A stretch of DNA of 64,000 bases from positions 2,728,001-2,792,000 of the forward strand of contig CP167917.1 of the NCBI GenBank assembly GCA_041504365.1, written 5' to 3'. The notes under the pieces are model-generated. The model was not told the DNA's origin and ran no database searches. It worked only from the letters and a program-made list of their open reading frames with translations. Origin of the DNA: Dryocola sp. LX212. Lineage in GTDB: Bacteria; Pseudomonadota; Gammaproteobacteria; Enterobacterales; Enterobacteriaceae. The number at the start of each line of letters is the position of its first letter. Positions within the stretch are counted from its first letter, which is position 1. The translations under genes were made by a program, and so were the position numbers. Of this stretch, positions 46,211 through 55,807 are shown in pieces.

Positions 46211-47884
46211 TCAGAAAGTTTCCCAATTATCATCGCCACCGGCGGTTGCCGGTTTACGCAGGCCGAGCGTAGATGCGCTCTGCAACTCACGAGGGGCGGT
46301 TTCTGCGGCAGTCCGTTGCGCGCCGCTTCCGCTTTTCAGGCGGAATGCAGCGACAGATTGAGTCAGCAGGCTGGCCTGCTCTTCGAGCGCAGCGGCGGCA
46401 GAGGCGGACTCTTCCACCAGCGAGGCGTTCTGCTGGGTTACACGGTCCATTTCCGAAACGGCAAGCGCCACCTGGTCGATGCCGCGGCTCTGCTCATCGG
46501 AGGCGGAAGCAATCTCCCCCATGATGTCGGTGACGCGGGTGACGGCGCTGACGATATCGCTCATGGTTTCCCCGGCGCTTTCCACCAGCACGGAGCCGGT
46601 ATCCACGCGGGATACGGAGTCTTCTATCAGGGATTTGATCTCTTTGGCGGCCTGGGCGCTGCGGCTTGCCAGGTTACGAACTTCCCCTGCGACCACGGCA
46701 AAACCACGTCCCTGCTCACCGGCCCGCGCGGCTTCTACCGCCGCGTTAAGCGCCAGAATATTGGTCTGGAAGGCAATGCCGTCGATCACGCTGGTGATAT
46801 CAGCAATTTTCTTTGAGGAACCCGCAATCTCGTGCATGGTCCTGACCACGCCATCAACAACTTTGCCGCCGCGAGAGGCGGTTTCCGACGCGCTTAGCGC
46901 CAGCTGCGAAGCCTGACGGGCGTTCTCGGCGTTCTGCTTCACGGTTGCGGTAAGCTGTTCCATGCTCGCGGCGGTTTCTTCCAGCGACGCGGCCTGCTGT
47001 TCGGTACGGGATGAGAGGTCGTTATTGCCCGCGGCAATTTCCGTGGCGCCGCTGTAAATCGCATCGGATCCGTCGCGCACGCTGCCGACGGTAACAATCA
47101 GCTCCTGCTGCATATGGCTGACGCTGGCGGCCAGCTGGCTGATTTCGTTGCGCCCGTCGCTATTAATGTTTTCGGTCAGATTGCCGTTGGCGATTTCGCG
47201 GATGTGGCCGATAACCACGGTAAGAGGTTTAAGCAGGATGCGGCGCATCCCCAGCCACACCAGCACGATAACGGCGGCCAGCGCCAGGGCAAGCCCGGCA
47301 ATCTGCCATTTGGCGAAGCGGTAGTCGGCGGTGCTGGCAACGTACGACTGCTCGTACATGCGGTCATTCAGGGCAATGTATCGTTTATAAACCTCTTCCA
47401 GCGCGTTTTGCTTACCCTGGGTGGCCTGGGCAAAATAGGCGTCGAGGTTGCCGTTTTCCAGGAAGCCAGTCAGCTCGCCAAGGGCCAGGTTATAGTCCTG
47501 GAAATCATCGTCAATGTCTTTGACTACCGCTTCCATCTCCGGGGAAATAGGTGCGATCTGCCTGAAAGCCGCATAGTGCTTCCGGGCATCGGTCAGCGAC
47601 GTTTTGGCGCCTTTCAGCAGTTCTGTTTTCGCCGCGCTTTGCCCGTTTGCGGCATCCATCATGGCGCGAGCCGAAGAGCGGCTGAGGTTGATGCGGGTTT
47701 GCAGCAGCAGGTTCCAGGTCTGGGTCAGCTCAGACTGCTGAACGCGCAGTTCGCGGGAGACTTTAAAGCTGTCGTTATTCTCTTTCAGAGCGTTAAAAAA
47801 CATGCCGCCCGACATAAGCTGCAGCAGCGCGAAGACAATCAGCACCATCATCAGCATGGTGACAACGCGAATACGGTTCAACAT
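46211..47884 (-). CDS. tar: Methyl-accepting chemotaxis protein Tar (aspartate receptor)
   Basis: 557 residues. The periplasmic domain shows the Tar/Tsr ligand-pocket helix [19 protein letters not shown], followed by the second membrane helix, HAMP, methylation helices and the conserved hairpin tip. The C terminus ends in NWETF, the docking site for CheR and CheB. In E. coli Tar senses aspartate and maltose. A FliA promoter lies just upstream, so it heads the operon. Confidence 0.93.
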   Translation of the reverse strand: MLNRIRVVTMLMMVLIVFALLQLMSGGMFFNALKENNDSFKVSRELRVQQSELTQTWNLLLQTRINLSRSSARAMMDAANGQSAAKTELLKGAKTSLTDARKHYAAFRQIAPISPEMEAVVKDIDDDFQDYNLALGELTGFLENGNLDAYFAQATQGKQNALEEVYKRYIALNDRMYEQSYVASTADYRFAKWQIAGLALALAAVIVLVWLGMRRILLKPLTVVIGHIREIANGNLTENINSDGRNEISQLAASVSHMQQELIVTVGSVRDGSDAIYSGATEIAAGNNDLSSRTEQQAASLEETAASMEQLTATVKQNAENARQASQLALSASETASRGGKVVDGVVRTMHEIAGSSKKIADITSVIDGIAFQTNILALNAAVEAARAGEQGRGFAVVAGEVRNLASRSAQAAKEIKSLIEDSVSRVDTGSVLVESAGETMSDIVSAVTRVTDIMGEIASASDEQSRGIDQVALAVSEMDRVTQQNASLVEESASAAAALEEQASLLTQSVAAFRLKSGSGAQRTAAETAPRELQSASTLGLRKPATAGGDDNWETF

Positions 47885-47915
47885 ATAACACCCTATGAAT
47901 AACTTGATATCGGTG

Positions 47916-47942
47916 TTATCGGCATGGGGTGGCGGAACTTTA
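47916..47942 (-). promoter_or_regulatory. FliA (sigma-28) promoter of tar-tap-cheRBYZ
   Basis: On the minus strand TAAAGTTC, an 11-bp spacer, then GCCGATAA: a near-perfect class 3 flagellar promoter, with its -10 box about 31 bp upstream of the tar start. Confidence 0.93.
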
Positions 47943-48086
47943 CGTGAAATTAGCGTCAGGTGAGGCCTGCCGGCAGATAGCTGAATCTCTTACACGGTTC
48001 ACCCCTGAAGCTGGTCTGGTCGAACATGTCATATCAGCTATTATTCCGCTCACCTTCGTGAAGGTATATCTGGAATAGCGGTGATG

Positions 48087-48685
48087 TTCCGTTCACCTTA
48101 AGCCAGACTTTCTATGCGACTGCCGAACCGGTGAACGACCAGAGGGTGTTCGCCGTCACACCCTCTGGGCTCCCGACTCCCGGCAATAAATCGCCACCTG
48201 CGGCGGTAAACCTCCATTTTTGGCTCCCTGTCCGGGTCGGTTGCGATTCGTTCCCGACGATCACAACCTCCAGCCGTTCCCGACGGCTGGACCCGGCCAT
48301 GAAGCCAAAAATGGAGGCGATTTAAGCCGGACCCAACACCCTCGCTTTAACTTTCATGAATGACTTATCTCCGGTGTCGCTGTAGGTTTCAAAGCGATGC
48401 TATTTCTGATGTTATTTCTGGCTTAAAGCGACACCCTGTTCCCGGCTTAAATCGCTCCGGTTTTTGCCCTTCAGGCAGGGTCACGTTGTCGGGAACAACG
48501 TGAGAGAGCGATCGTCTGGAACGAATCGCGAACGACCCTGCATGTTGGGTAAAAACCGGAGTTTACCGCTTCAGCGGCGATTTATTTGCCGGGCGCCGGG
48601 GTCGCCAGGGGATTGGCGTAAATCCCCTGGCACGTTCACCGTTCGCAACGGCAGCAGAGATAGCCAGACGTACGGGTGAACGGAA
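48087..48685. repeat. Nested ~600-bp inverted repeat (palindrome of palindromes)
   Basis: Non-coding interval between tar and the pilus operon. Paired sequences share one centre near 48386: TTCCGTTCACC (48087-48097) with GGTGAACGGAA (48675-48685); hairpin CCAGAGGGTGT/ACACCCTCTGG (48139-48168) mirrored by hairpin CCAGGGGATT/AATCCCCTGG (48605-48630); CGGCAATAAATCGCC (48181-48195) with GGCGATTTATTTGCCG (48576-48591). Each half is itself a dyad: CCTCCATTTTTGGCT (48211-48225) with AGCCAAAAATGGAGG (48303-48317), and CTCCGGTTTTTGCCC (48455-48469) with GGGTAAAAACCGGAG (48547-48561). No credible ORF. The element is unknown to me. Confidence 0.85.
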
Positions 48686-48755
48686 AAATACCGATGTTTC
48701 ATATTCGTTCATGCCACCCGCACTGGCCATGCCACGCCAGATGAAGAATCAGTAG

Positions 48756-49772
48756 TCAGAATGCAATATCCACCACCAGCGTATCCGTATAGGTCCCGGC
48801 AGGCGGCGTGGTCTGGGCTGTCAGCACTTTGGCGACGTAGTTGTAGCTGCGCAGCAGGCCGTCGGTGCTGACCGACGACGACACGCCGCTTGCCCAGCGC
48901 TCGGCGCCCAGGCTACCCCAGCGGTCGGTGCCGTTGGATTTATAAACCTCATAGTTCATGAAGTTGCTGCCGCTCGCCATGCGTCTGACCGTGCCGTTGG
49001 GATGGATGCCGTTATCCAGCCCCACGGTATAGGTGCTGCCTTTGGTGCAGGTGATGCCTACGGTCTGGGAGACGCTTTTGAAGTTCTGCACCAGCGGTGC
49101 GCTGTCGAAGTTTACCGTCGGGGCGGAGATGGCGGTGCAGTCGTTAGTGACGGTCAGGGAAAGCGTGGTGGTCGGGGAGCTATTCCCCGACTGGTAGGCC
49201 AGGCAGACCGCCACCCCAAGGCTGCATATATTCCAGTCGACGCGAAAGTTAAGCACCACCCGATAAGGCCCGGCGCTGACGTTCTGCCCGGCTACCGTCC
49301 TGAAGTAGAGCGGCAGGTCGTAGCGCTTGCTGCTCAACAGGCCAAGCAGGGTCGCGCCGCTCCAGGTGTAAGTGCCGCCCACCTGCACCTCGCTGTTGTT
49401 GGCGCAGGCCGCCTGCCCACAAACAATAACGGGCACGTTATCGGTATTGGCCGGGACATCCGTTCTGCGTAGCGAGCCGCGCGTTCCGGTCGCCGCCGGG
49501 GTAGCGCTGATGTAGGTCAGCGTGACGCTGTCCGAGGTGAGCAGGTTCAGCACCGTATCGCAGCTCAGCGACAGCGTTGCCGAGGTGGACTGCACGGTGG
49601 TGTTGACCACAAACGAACTCTGCGTGCCGAACGATCCCGTATTCGACCCGCTTAAGGTGCAGGCCGCCCGCACCGGCGCTGCAAAGAACAGCAGCAGCAG
49701 CCCCAAAAGCAGGCAGATTTTTGTAGGGCGGCTAAGCGCAGCGCCATCCGCCAGCATGCCGCGGGCCATCAC
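48756..49772 (-). CDS. Csu-type pilus tip adhesin, two spore-coat-U domains
   Basis: 338 residues. After a signal peptide (KICLLLGLLLLFFAAPVRA) come two tandem spore-coat protein U domains (about 37-190 and 195-338), the second ending TPPAGTYTDTLVVDIAF. Two-domain subunits of this type (CsuE) cap archaic chaperone-usher pili and bind hydrophobic surfaces. The GTG/ATG starts at 49772/49769 overlap the usher stop, and the first codons run through a REP-like sequence. Last gene of the operon. Confidence 0.85.
   Translation of the reverse strand: MMARGMLADGAALSRPTKICLLLGLLLLFFAAPVRAACTLSGSNTGSFGTQSSFVVNTTVQSTSATLSLSCDTVLNLLTSDSVTLTYISATPAATGTRGSLRRTDVPANTDNVPVIVCGQAACANNSEVQVGGTYTWSGATLLGLLSSKRYDLPLYFRTVAGQNVSAGPYRVVLNFRVDWNICSLGVAVCLAYQSGNSSPTTTLSLTVTNDCTAISAPTVNFDSAPLVQNFKSVSQTVGITCTKGSTYTVGLDNGIHPNGTVRRMASGSNFMNYEVYKSNGTDRWGSLGAERWASGVSSSVSTDGLLRSYNYVAKVLTAQTTPPAGTYTDTLVVDIAF
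49723..49752. repeat. REP-like sequence inside the adhesin's 5' coding end
   Basis: Read on the minus strand, GGCGGATGGCGCTGCGCTTA, then GCCGCCCTAC, is a typical REP-type unit (compare 32004-32035). It encodes LADGAALSRPT just before the hydrophobic part of the signal peptide. Confidence 0.7.
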
Positions 49773-52165
49773 GGTGCCTCCCGGCTGCAGGTCAGCGGCC
49801 CGTAGGTATTGAGCTTGTGATCGGTTTTCTGCGCCAGGGTAAGCGTGACGGTACAGCGCCTGCCGTCCGGCGTGGTGATGGTCAGCAGGTTGACGTCATG
49901 GAGATCTTCAAGGTAAGCGATACCGTCGTACCCCACCGGTACGGGCGGCTGCAGCCTGCGGTAGACCTGGCTCGAAACCGGCAGCGGCCTCCCCGCTTCG
50001 TCGTGCAGGACTACGCTTGCCACCCGCTGCTGCTCCATCGGGAAATCGAGCAGGTACCCCGAGTGGCGACGCAGGGCAATACGCTGTTCGGTATGTTTCA
50101 GTGCGGTATCCGCCGGCAGGTTCAGCGTGTTAATGCTATAGCTGGCCGGGTAGTAAGAGGAGACGCCGCTGATCAGCAGATAGCCGTCGTCGTCGGTGGT
50201 GCCCATCGGCTGGTTTTCATAATTCACCGTCACGTCCCGATGGCCGTCGGTGCTGACTACCACAAACGCATCGTTAACCCGGTTGGCGGCGAACAGCGTG
50301 TTATCCATCATCACCAGCGAGCCGGTCAGTTCGCCCCACTGGGTATAGCCGTGGCGCTGGCCGTATGCGCCGCCCTGCAGTTCAACTTTATTGTTGCGCC
50401 AGCCAAGCGTGACCTGCTGGTAGTCGTCGGTCTGGCTCTGGTGGGCATAGGCCATATTCCAGCTGAAGCCGCCGTCGCTCGGCATGGCGTGGCTGTAGTT
50501 CACCCGCTGGGTATTGCCCGCGTCCGGCGTGTTTTCCACGCTGAACGCCACGTTGTCCTGGGTGCCGAACGGTACCTGCAACGAGAGCGCCATCGTCCAG
50601 CCGCTGGTCGCCGGATCGTGGCTGGCAGCAAGATAAAAGCTGCTGTTGCCCCACAGGTTTTTGCTCCACGACAGGTTGAGCAGCTGGGTTTTCTCATCGT
50701 CGAAGCTGCGCACGTCGATCCACGCCGCGCCAATGTTGCCGTAATCGCCCATGTTAAACGACAGCGAATACTGATCGGTGCTGCGGCTCAGGCTGGCAAT
50801 GGGCTGATGGTCGTCGTCGTAAAGATCGGGCGAGTCGTACAGCGCGAGGTTGCCGAAGGTGCGGTCGCGGTGGCTGTGCTGGGTGCCGATGTTAAACCAG
50901 TCGGTATTGTACTGATAACCCCAGTTGATCTGCTGGCCCCCTTTGCCGCGCATTTCGCTGCGGGAGTAAGCGCCGTTAACCACGCCGAAGCTGCCGAGCT
51001 TAACCAGCGTCCCCAGCCCGCCCAGCGCCAGAGATTCTGCCCCTTCCGCGTGGCTTTCCATCGTCCAGAAATCGCTGATGCCGTAGCGGTAAGAGCCGCT
51101 GGCCGCCGCCGGGCCGTAAGAGAAGTTTTCAAGCCCGTAATCCCTGCGCAGGCTGCCGAGCGTGATGGCTCCGTCGCTTAGGCCGGGCTTCAGCAGCTCG
51201 CTGGCCACGTAGAACGGCAGCGTAGTGGAAACCTGACGGCCCAGCGCATCCGTCGTGACCAGCACCGCATCCCCCGAGCCGTTGACGTACGGCAGGTTGG
51301 TCAGGGTGAACGGGCCGGGCTGCAGGTCGGTGCTGCCGGTCCGGTAGCCGTTGATGAAGACGTCGACGGTCGAAGGCACGGCCGCCTCGCCGGAGAAGGC
51401 CGGGAGGGGATAGGTGATTAAGTCAGGGCGCAGGGTGAAGTCGCGCCCGAAAGAGACGCCGCCCATGCGCACGCTGCTGCTCCAGCTCAGGGCATCGCTG
51501 ACCACGTCCCCCGCCGACCAGCTTAAAACATCGTCTTCGTCGGTACCGGTCAGCGTGGTGTCATAGCGCCGGTAGCCGTCATTTTCACTGCCATAGCCGG
51601 AGAATGCCTGGCGGAACGTGCCGGTGCTGGAGAGGCTGTAGCTGCCGCTGAAAATCCGCAGCTCGTGCCAGGCCGTGGCCTGGGAGCCGCTGTTTTGCGT
51701 GTTGCTGGCGTAGACGTCGTAGTTAAGCAGCGCGCCGGTTCCGCTCAGGGCTTTTACGCGCGAGTCGCGCTTGCCGAGCACCAGCGCCTGTTCGGGCAGC
51801 CAGTCGTTTGGCACCGTCAGCAGCAGCCGCTGGCCAGTACTGTCGTAGCTGGACCTGACGGAGGCCAGCGAAGAAACGTTCACTTCGCCGACGGGAAGCT
51901 TGTCCGCCGGTAACCCGGCACGCTGCAGGTCAGCGCTGGCCACAAAATACTGCCCGCCTCGCTCGGTGACGGGCACCACCTGACCGCTGTCCCACTGGTT
52001 GAAAACCAGCGACAGATGAAAGACCGTTGCGGCGTCTGACTCCTGTGCCCGCGGCGGCGGCGGTAACACATCATCCCCGTCGTCAGCGCTGGCGCCGGGG
52101 GACAGGGAGAAGAGTAAGATCGCCATCGGTAGCAACCGGGTTAGTTGACCGGCGCGGATTGCCAT
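49769..52165 (-). CDS. Archaic chaperone-usher outer-membrane usher (CsuD-like)
   Basis: 798 residues with a signal peptide (LLPMAILLFSLSPGASA). Usher layout: N-terminal periplasmic domain, a 24-strand pore region with GSTDLQPGPFTLTNLPYVNGSGD (the middle domain) and the SYRYGISDF, ESHAEG-type strands, then C-terminal domains (YLEDLHDVNLLTITTPDGRRC). Threads subunits from the chaperone to the surface. Overlaps the chaperone by 25 bp and the adhesin by 4 bp. Confidence 0.92.
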   Translation of the reverse strand: MAIRAGQLTRLLPMAILLFSLSPGASADDGDDVLPPPPRAQESDAATVFHLSLVFNQWDSGQVVPVTERGGQYFVASADLQRAGLPADKLPVGEVNVSSLASVRSSYDSTGQRLLLTVPNDWLPEQALVLGKRDSRVKALSGTGALLNYDVYASNTQNSGSQATAWHELRIFSGSYSLSSTGTFRQAFSGYGSENDGYRRYDTTLTGTDEDDVLSWSAGDVVSDALSWSSSVRMGGVSFGRDFTLRPDLITYPLPAFSGEAAVPSTVDVFINGYRTGSTDLQPGPFTLTNLPYVNGSGDAVLVTTDALGRQVSTTLPFYVASELLKPGLSDGAITLGSLRRDYGLENFSYGPAAASGSYRYGISDFWTMESHAEGAESLALGGLGTLVKLGSFGVVNGAYSRSEMRGKGGQQINWGYQYNTDWFNIGTQHSHRDRTFGNLALYDSPDLYDDDHQPIASLSRSTDQYSLSFNMGDYGNIGAAWIDVRSFDDEKTQLLNLSWSKNLWGNSSFYLAASHDPATSGWTMALSLQVPFGTQDNVAFSVENTPDAGNTQRVNYSHAMPSDGGFSWNMAYAHQSQTDDYQQVTLGWRNNKVELQGGAYGQRHGYTQWGELTGSLVMMDNTLFAANRVNDAFVVVSTDGHRDVTVNYENQPMGTTDDDGYLLISGVSSYYPASYSINTLNLPADTALKHTEQRIALRRHSGYLLDFPMEQQRVASVVLHDEAGRPLPVSSQVYRRLQPPVPVGYDGIAYLEDLHDVNLLTITTPDGRRCTVTLTLAQKTDHKLNTYGPLTCSREAP

Positions 52166-52890
52166 ACATCGTCAGGCGCATTGATCGAAGCGGACAGCTG
52201 CGTCGGCCGCGTCATGGACGCCGGCAGCGGCCAGACGCGCTCGCTGTTGGGCAGCACGTACCCCATCAGCCCGTCCGCTAACACGCGCTGCTGGCCCCCC
52301 TGCGCAAGCGTAACTTTGCTCAGCCGCGCGTGGACGTTGCCCCGGTTGGATACCTGAAGCGCGGGTTTGCCGCCGTCGTTGATGACGCGCCAGGTGAGCT
52401 GGCCGGGGTCCGCGTTGGCGTGGTTGCTGGCTGCCTTTTGCGTGGCGATGCCGGGGCCGTAGGCGAACAGAGGGATGGAGTAGCGCATCTGGAGCTTAAG
52501 GCCCATCTGTGGCTTGCTGTTGTCGGAAGGCTGGGGAATTTCATCCACTACGATGCGGTAGGCCTGCTCCTGATTGGGCGGCACGGTGCTTTGTTTGATC
52601 AGTCGGATAAGCTGTTTGCTGCCGCCCCTGATGTTGACAATCGGCGGGCTGGCGACCACGTCCTGCTGCTGCTGATAGCGCTCGTGTCCGCCCTCCTGCT
52701 GCCAGCGCACCACCCTCACCTGCATGGTGGTGGCGCTGGTGCCCTGATTCTGGATCCACAGCTCCGCCGCCTTCGCGTCGGCGGCCAGAAACGGGTCAAT
52801 GGGCCAGATAAGAACGTTGCTGGCAGCTCCCGCCTGCCAGGCGGCAAGTAAGCCCAGCGCCGCGCCGGCTCCCCTTATCCACTGCATCAT
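52141..52890 (-). CDS. Archaic pilus periplasmic chaperone (CsuC-like)
   Basis: 249 residues with a signal peptide (GAALGLLAAWQAGA). Two immunoglobulin-like domains: LIWPIDPFLAADAKAAELWIQNQG, then VVASPPIVNIRGGSKQLIRLI and EQAYRIVVDEIP, the subunit-binding strand region. The long N-terminal segment before the first domain fits the archaic rather than classical chaperones. Donates a strand to each subunit before usher delivery. Confidence 0.92.
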   Translation of the reverse strand: MMQWIRGAGAALGLLAAWQAGAASNVLIWPIDPFLAADAKAAELWIQNQGTSATTMQVRVVRWQQEGGHERYQQQQDVVASPPIVNIRGGSKQLIRLIKQSTVPPNQEQAYRIVVDEIPQPSDNSKPQMGLKLQMRYSIPLFAYGPGIATQKAASNHANADPGQLTWRVINDGGKPALQVSNRGNVHARLSKVTLAQGGQQRVLADGLMGYVLPNSERVWPLPASMTRPTQLSASINAPDDVWQSAPVN

Positions 52891-52905
52891 ATTGCTTCTC
52901 CCTGA

Positions 52906-53418
52906 TTACCATGACAGCGTCACGGTGAGTTGGTCGGTATAGGTTCCTGCCGGGCTGAACCCCGTTAGCTGCGCCGCGCCGAACAGGGGTAGCGTAATGT
53001 TATTGCTGTTGGTGTAGGCCACCGTCACCGCCTGGTTCACCAGAATCTCGCTGCTCGCGGTCAGCGAACTGGTGGTATACAGCCGGTACGGCACCGCGTC
53101 CGTTCCCCCGGTGCGCACCATGCGGCGCACGCTGGTGTAATTTCTCCCGCCGTCGATCGCCATGCTCAGCACCACGCCCGGCGTACAGGCAAGCGCCAGC
53201 GAACCGTTAGGTACGAAAGCGGCGCTGGTAATGCCGCTGTCGACGCCCGAATGCGTGCCAAAGTTAAACGTCCCGAACACCGCGCCTGTCCCCGTGGTCA
53301 CCGAACAGCCAGGCGTTATGGTCGCCCCTACCTGAAAAGATCTGCTGGTAACGGTTAGCGCGCTGGCAGAGGAGATAAAACACGCGGCAAGCAGCGTAAA
53401 TCCGTGGATTTTAAGCAA
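52906..53418 (-). CDS. Spore-coat-U pilin, minor subunit, TTG start
   Basis: 170 residues. The start is TTG at 53418 with GGGGG a few bases upstream, followed by a signal peptide (GFTLLAACFISSASA). One SCPU domain with a Cys pair (TPGCSVTTG, then LALACTPGVV) and a C-terminal PAGTYTDQLTVTLSW strand. Probably a CsuA- or CsuB-like adaptor. Confidence 0.85.
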   Translation of the reverse strand: MLKIHGFTLLAACFISSASALTVTSRSFQVGATITPGCSVTTGTGAVFGTFNFGTHSGVDSGITSAAFVPNGSLALACTPGVVLSMAIDGGRNYTSVRRMVRTGGTDAVPYRLYTTSSLTASSEILVNQAVTVAYTNSNNITLPLFGAAQLTGFSPAGTYTDQLTVTLSW

Positions 53419-53483
53419 AGCAAAGCCCCCGACAGTCGCTGCTGCCTGTCCATTTCCTTTACAGAATGCGGTTGCTGCGTGGG

Positions 53484-54053
53484 TTAGTAAGTCACGCTCA
53501 CGTTAATGGTGTCGGTGTAAGTGCCCGGATTGACCGTCACGCTGTTTCCCCCACCCTGAATGCGTCCGTAGACAATATAGTTGTCCACGCCCGCGGTTGT
53601 TGACGCTTTCGGAATAGCCGTATTGTTGGCGATCACATTGGCAAAAGCGTTGTCGCTGTAGATGCTGTAGGCCACGCCCTGGGTAGCATCTGCCGTGTTA
53701 ATCAGATAGCGGGCAGGCGTACCCGGCGTGCCGACGGAGGTAGCTGGCGCGCCGTTGGTGCTGCCGGTCACCTGCACGGTATAGGTAGCCCCGTTAGTGC
53801 ACTGCACGCCGAAGCTGTTGCCCCCCGCCGCGCCGGTTAACGTTGTGGTAAGAGTAGAGAAGGTTGCCGGGCTGGTGCCGAAATTCAGCGTACCGAAGTT
53901 GATGCCGTTTTGGGCAGGCGAGCCGTTGATCAGACAGCCGTTAGTGAGGGTTAGCGTGGCGCCGATAGTCCCGCTGCTGGTCACGGCCTGAGCCGAGGTT
54001 GCGCCAAGTAACAGGCTGCTGCCGCACAGCGTCAGAATAAGGATTTTATTCAT
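53484..54053 (-). CDS. Spore-coat-U pilin, probable major subunit (CsuA/B-like)
   Basis: 189 residues from ATG 54053, preceded by GGGGAC; upstream in-frame starts add a non-signal segment. Signal peptide ILILTLCGSSLLLGATSAQA. One SCPU domain with NGCLINGSPAQ and NSFGVQCTNGATY cysteines and the closing strand NPGTYTDTINVSVTY. First gene of the operon, as expected for the rod subunit. Confidence 0.88.
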   Translation of the reverse strand: MNKILILTLCGSSLLLGATSAQAVTSSGTIGATLTLTNGCLINGSPAQNGINFGTLNFGTSPATFSTLTTTLTGAAGGNSFGVQCTNGATYTVQVTGSTNGAPATSVGTPGTPARYLINTADATQGVAYSIYSDNAFANVIANNTAIPKASTTAGVDNYIVYGRIQGGGNSVTVNPGTYTDTINVSVTY

Positions 54054-54101
54054 TGTGTCGTCCCCAACGTGAATGAAACACAACCGCGAAGAGAAACCCA
54101 A

Positions 54102-54467
54102 CGGTCGGCCAACGAAAACTCTCTAATAATTAGAAATTTAGTTTAGGGTCGGGGAATTAACCAGCGCGGCAGGTCAATACCAGCCGAATGGCGTATTGAC
54201 ACAATTAAACATTGTTTTTCAGCGGGTTGGCTTGTTTTCAGCCAGTCATATTTGCAACCTGAACAAGATATATTCATTCATGTGTGATCTGCATCACGAT
54301 ATATCATCAGTGACGCTAAACAAACAAAACGAATAAAAAGTAAAAAAAAGTTGAAAATCATGTCCGGTTAATTCAATTTATTAAACGAATACATCCGAGC
54401 CAATTATAAATATTACATATGGTTCAATAAGTTAATGGGTTGTTAACCAGACAGGGGTTTCAGGCAA
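54102..54467. promoter_or_regulatory. Divergent region between pilus operon and symporter, with CRP site
   Basis: A 366-bp A+T-rich stretch without a gene. TGTGATCTGCATCACG (54283-54298) is a near-consensus CRP box lying about 185 bp before each start, so one or both units may respond to cAMP-CRP. Promoter boxes cannot be placed with confidence. Confidence 0.55.
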
Positions 54468-55739
54468 GTGGCAAGTTCAAACAAACTCACGCTGTTCATA
54501 ATTCTTTTTATGATCGCGGGGATCTTAAGCGGTGCGGCTATTCATGAGTACGCGCCAGCAGAGTCAGTTAAAAGTTACGCCGACAACATCACGCTATTCA
54601 CCGATATTTTCTTACGCCTCATCAAAATGGTTATCGCGCCGCTGGTCTTCAGCACGCTGACCGTAGGTATTATGAGGATGGGCGAAACCTCCACCATTGG
54701 CCGCATCGGCGGCAAAGCGATGGTCTGGTTTGTCTCTTCTTCCGTGCTTTCCATTCTGGTCGGCCTGTTTGTGGTGACGGTAACCCACCCCGGCTCGGGC
54801 ATGAATCTGCAGGTTCCGACGGGCGACGTGCAAACCGGGCTTGCGGTGAGCGGCATGTCCCTCAAGGCCTTTATTTCCCATACCATTCCCACCAGCATTG
54901 CCGGCGCGATGTCAGATAACGAGATCCTGCAAATCGTAGTATTTTCTATGTTCTTCGGCATCGCGGGCGCGTCGCTGGGCGAGAAGTTCAACGCTCCGCT
55001 GGTTGCCGCCCTGGACGTGGTTTCCCATATCATGCTGAAGGTCACCGGCTACGTGATGTACGTTGCGCCGCTGGCGATTTTCGCCGCCATTTCCTCGGTA
55101 ATTGCCACCGAAGGGCTGGGGATCCTGCTCAACTACGCGTCGTTTATCGGCGGCTATTATGTGGCGATTATCCTGACCTGCCTGGTGCTGATTAGCGTGG
55201 GCTACATGGTGCTGAAGGCGGATATCTTCCGCCTGCTGGCCATGCTCAAAGACCCGGTGCTGGTTGCCTTCACCACCAGCAGCTCCGAGGCGGCTTATCC
55301 TAAAACGCTCGATCAGCTCACGCGCTTCGGCTGTTCGCGCAACATCGCGTCGTTCGTGCTGCCGATTGGCTACTCCTTCAATCTGGTGGGGTCGATGGTC
55401 TACTGCTCGTTCGCGTCGATGTTCATCGCCCAGGCCTACAACATCCACCTTAGCTTCTCGGAAATTGTTGTGCTAATGCTGACGCTGATGCTCGCCTCGA
55501 AGGGGATTGCCGGCGTGCCCCGCTCCGCGCTGGTGGTACTGGCGGCAACCATTCCGAGCTTTAACATCCCGGTAGCGGGCATTCTGCTGCTGATGGGTAT
55601 CGACCACTTCCTGGATATGGGCCGCTCGGCCATTAACGTGCTCGGCAACGGCGTGGCGACGGCGATGCTCTCAAAAAATGAGGGGATGCTGGAAGAAGAG
55701 CGTTCTGCCGGGGAAGAGGTCGTCGTAAACGGCGGATGA
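54468..55739 (+). CDS. Dicarboxylate/amino-acid:cation symporter (DAACS family)
   Basis: 423 residues from GTG 54468. About eight membrane helices plus two re-entrant loops. Family signatures are TTSSSEAAYPKTL (HP1 serine-rich tip), GYSFNLVGSMVYCSF (TM7, cf. NMDGT-type motif, here altered to NLVGS) and GIAGVPRSALVVLAATIPSF (HP2). Related to DctA/GltP; the likely substrates are C4-dicarboxylates or acidic amino acids. It follows the pilus operon divergently and ends in a REP pair. Confidence 0.87.
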   Translation: MASSNKLTLFIILFMIAGILSGAAIHEYAPAESVKSYADNITLFTDIFLRLIKMVIAPLVFSTLTVGIMRMGETSTIGRIGGKAMVWFVSSSVLSILVGLFVVTVTHPGSGMNLQVPTGDVQTGLAVSGMSLKAFISHTIPTSIAGAMSDNEILQIVVFSMFFGIAGASLGEKFNAPLVAALDVVSHIMLKVTGYVMYVAPLAIFAAISSVIATEGLGILLNYASFIGGYYVAIILTCLVLISVGYMVLKADIFRLLAMLKDPVLVAFTTSSSEAAYPKTLDQLTRFGCSRNIASFVLPIGYSFNLVGSMVYCSFASMFIAQAYNIHLSFSEIVVLMLTLMLASKGIAGVPRSALVVLAATIPSFNIPVAGILLLMGIDHFLDMGRSAINVLGNGVATAMLSKNEGMLEEERSAGEEVVVNGG

Positions 55740-55800
55740 CGCTGACGCTTATCCGCCCTACGCGATAGATAGTAGGGCGGATAAGCCTGCGTCATCCGCC
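55732..55800. repeat. REP pair between the symporter and cheW
   Basis: Two inverted REP units (GCGGATGACGCTGACGCTTA then TCCGCC, and GGCGGATAAGCCTGCGTCAT then CCGCC) form a long hairpin overlapping the symporter stop. Probably acts as a bidirectional transcription end. Confidence 0.85.
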
Positions 55801-55807
55801 ACAAAAA

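Noticed and set aside
48112..48679. Short frames inside the nested palindrome
   Set aside because: They exist on both strands because of the inverted symmetry, without ribosome sites.
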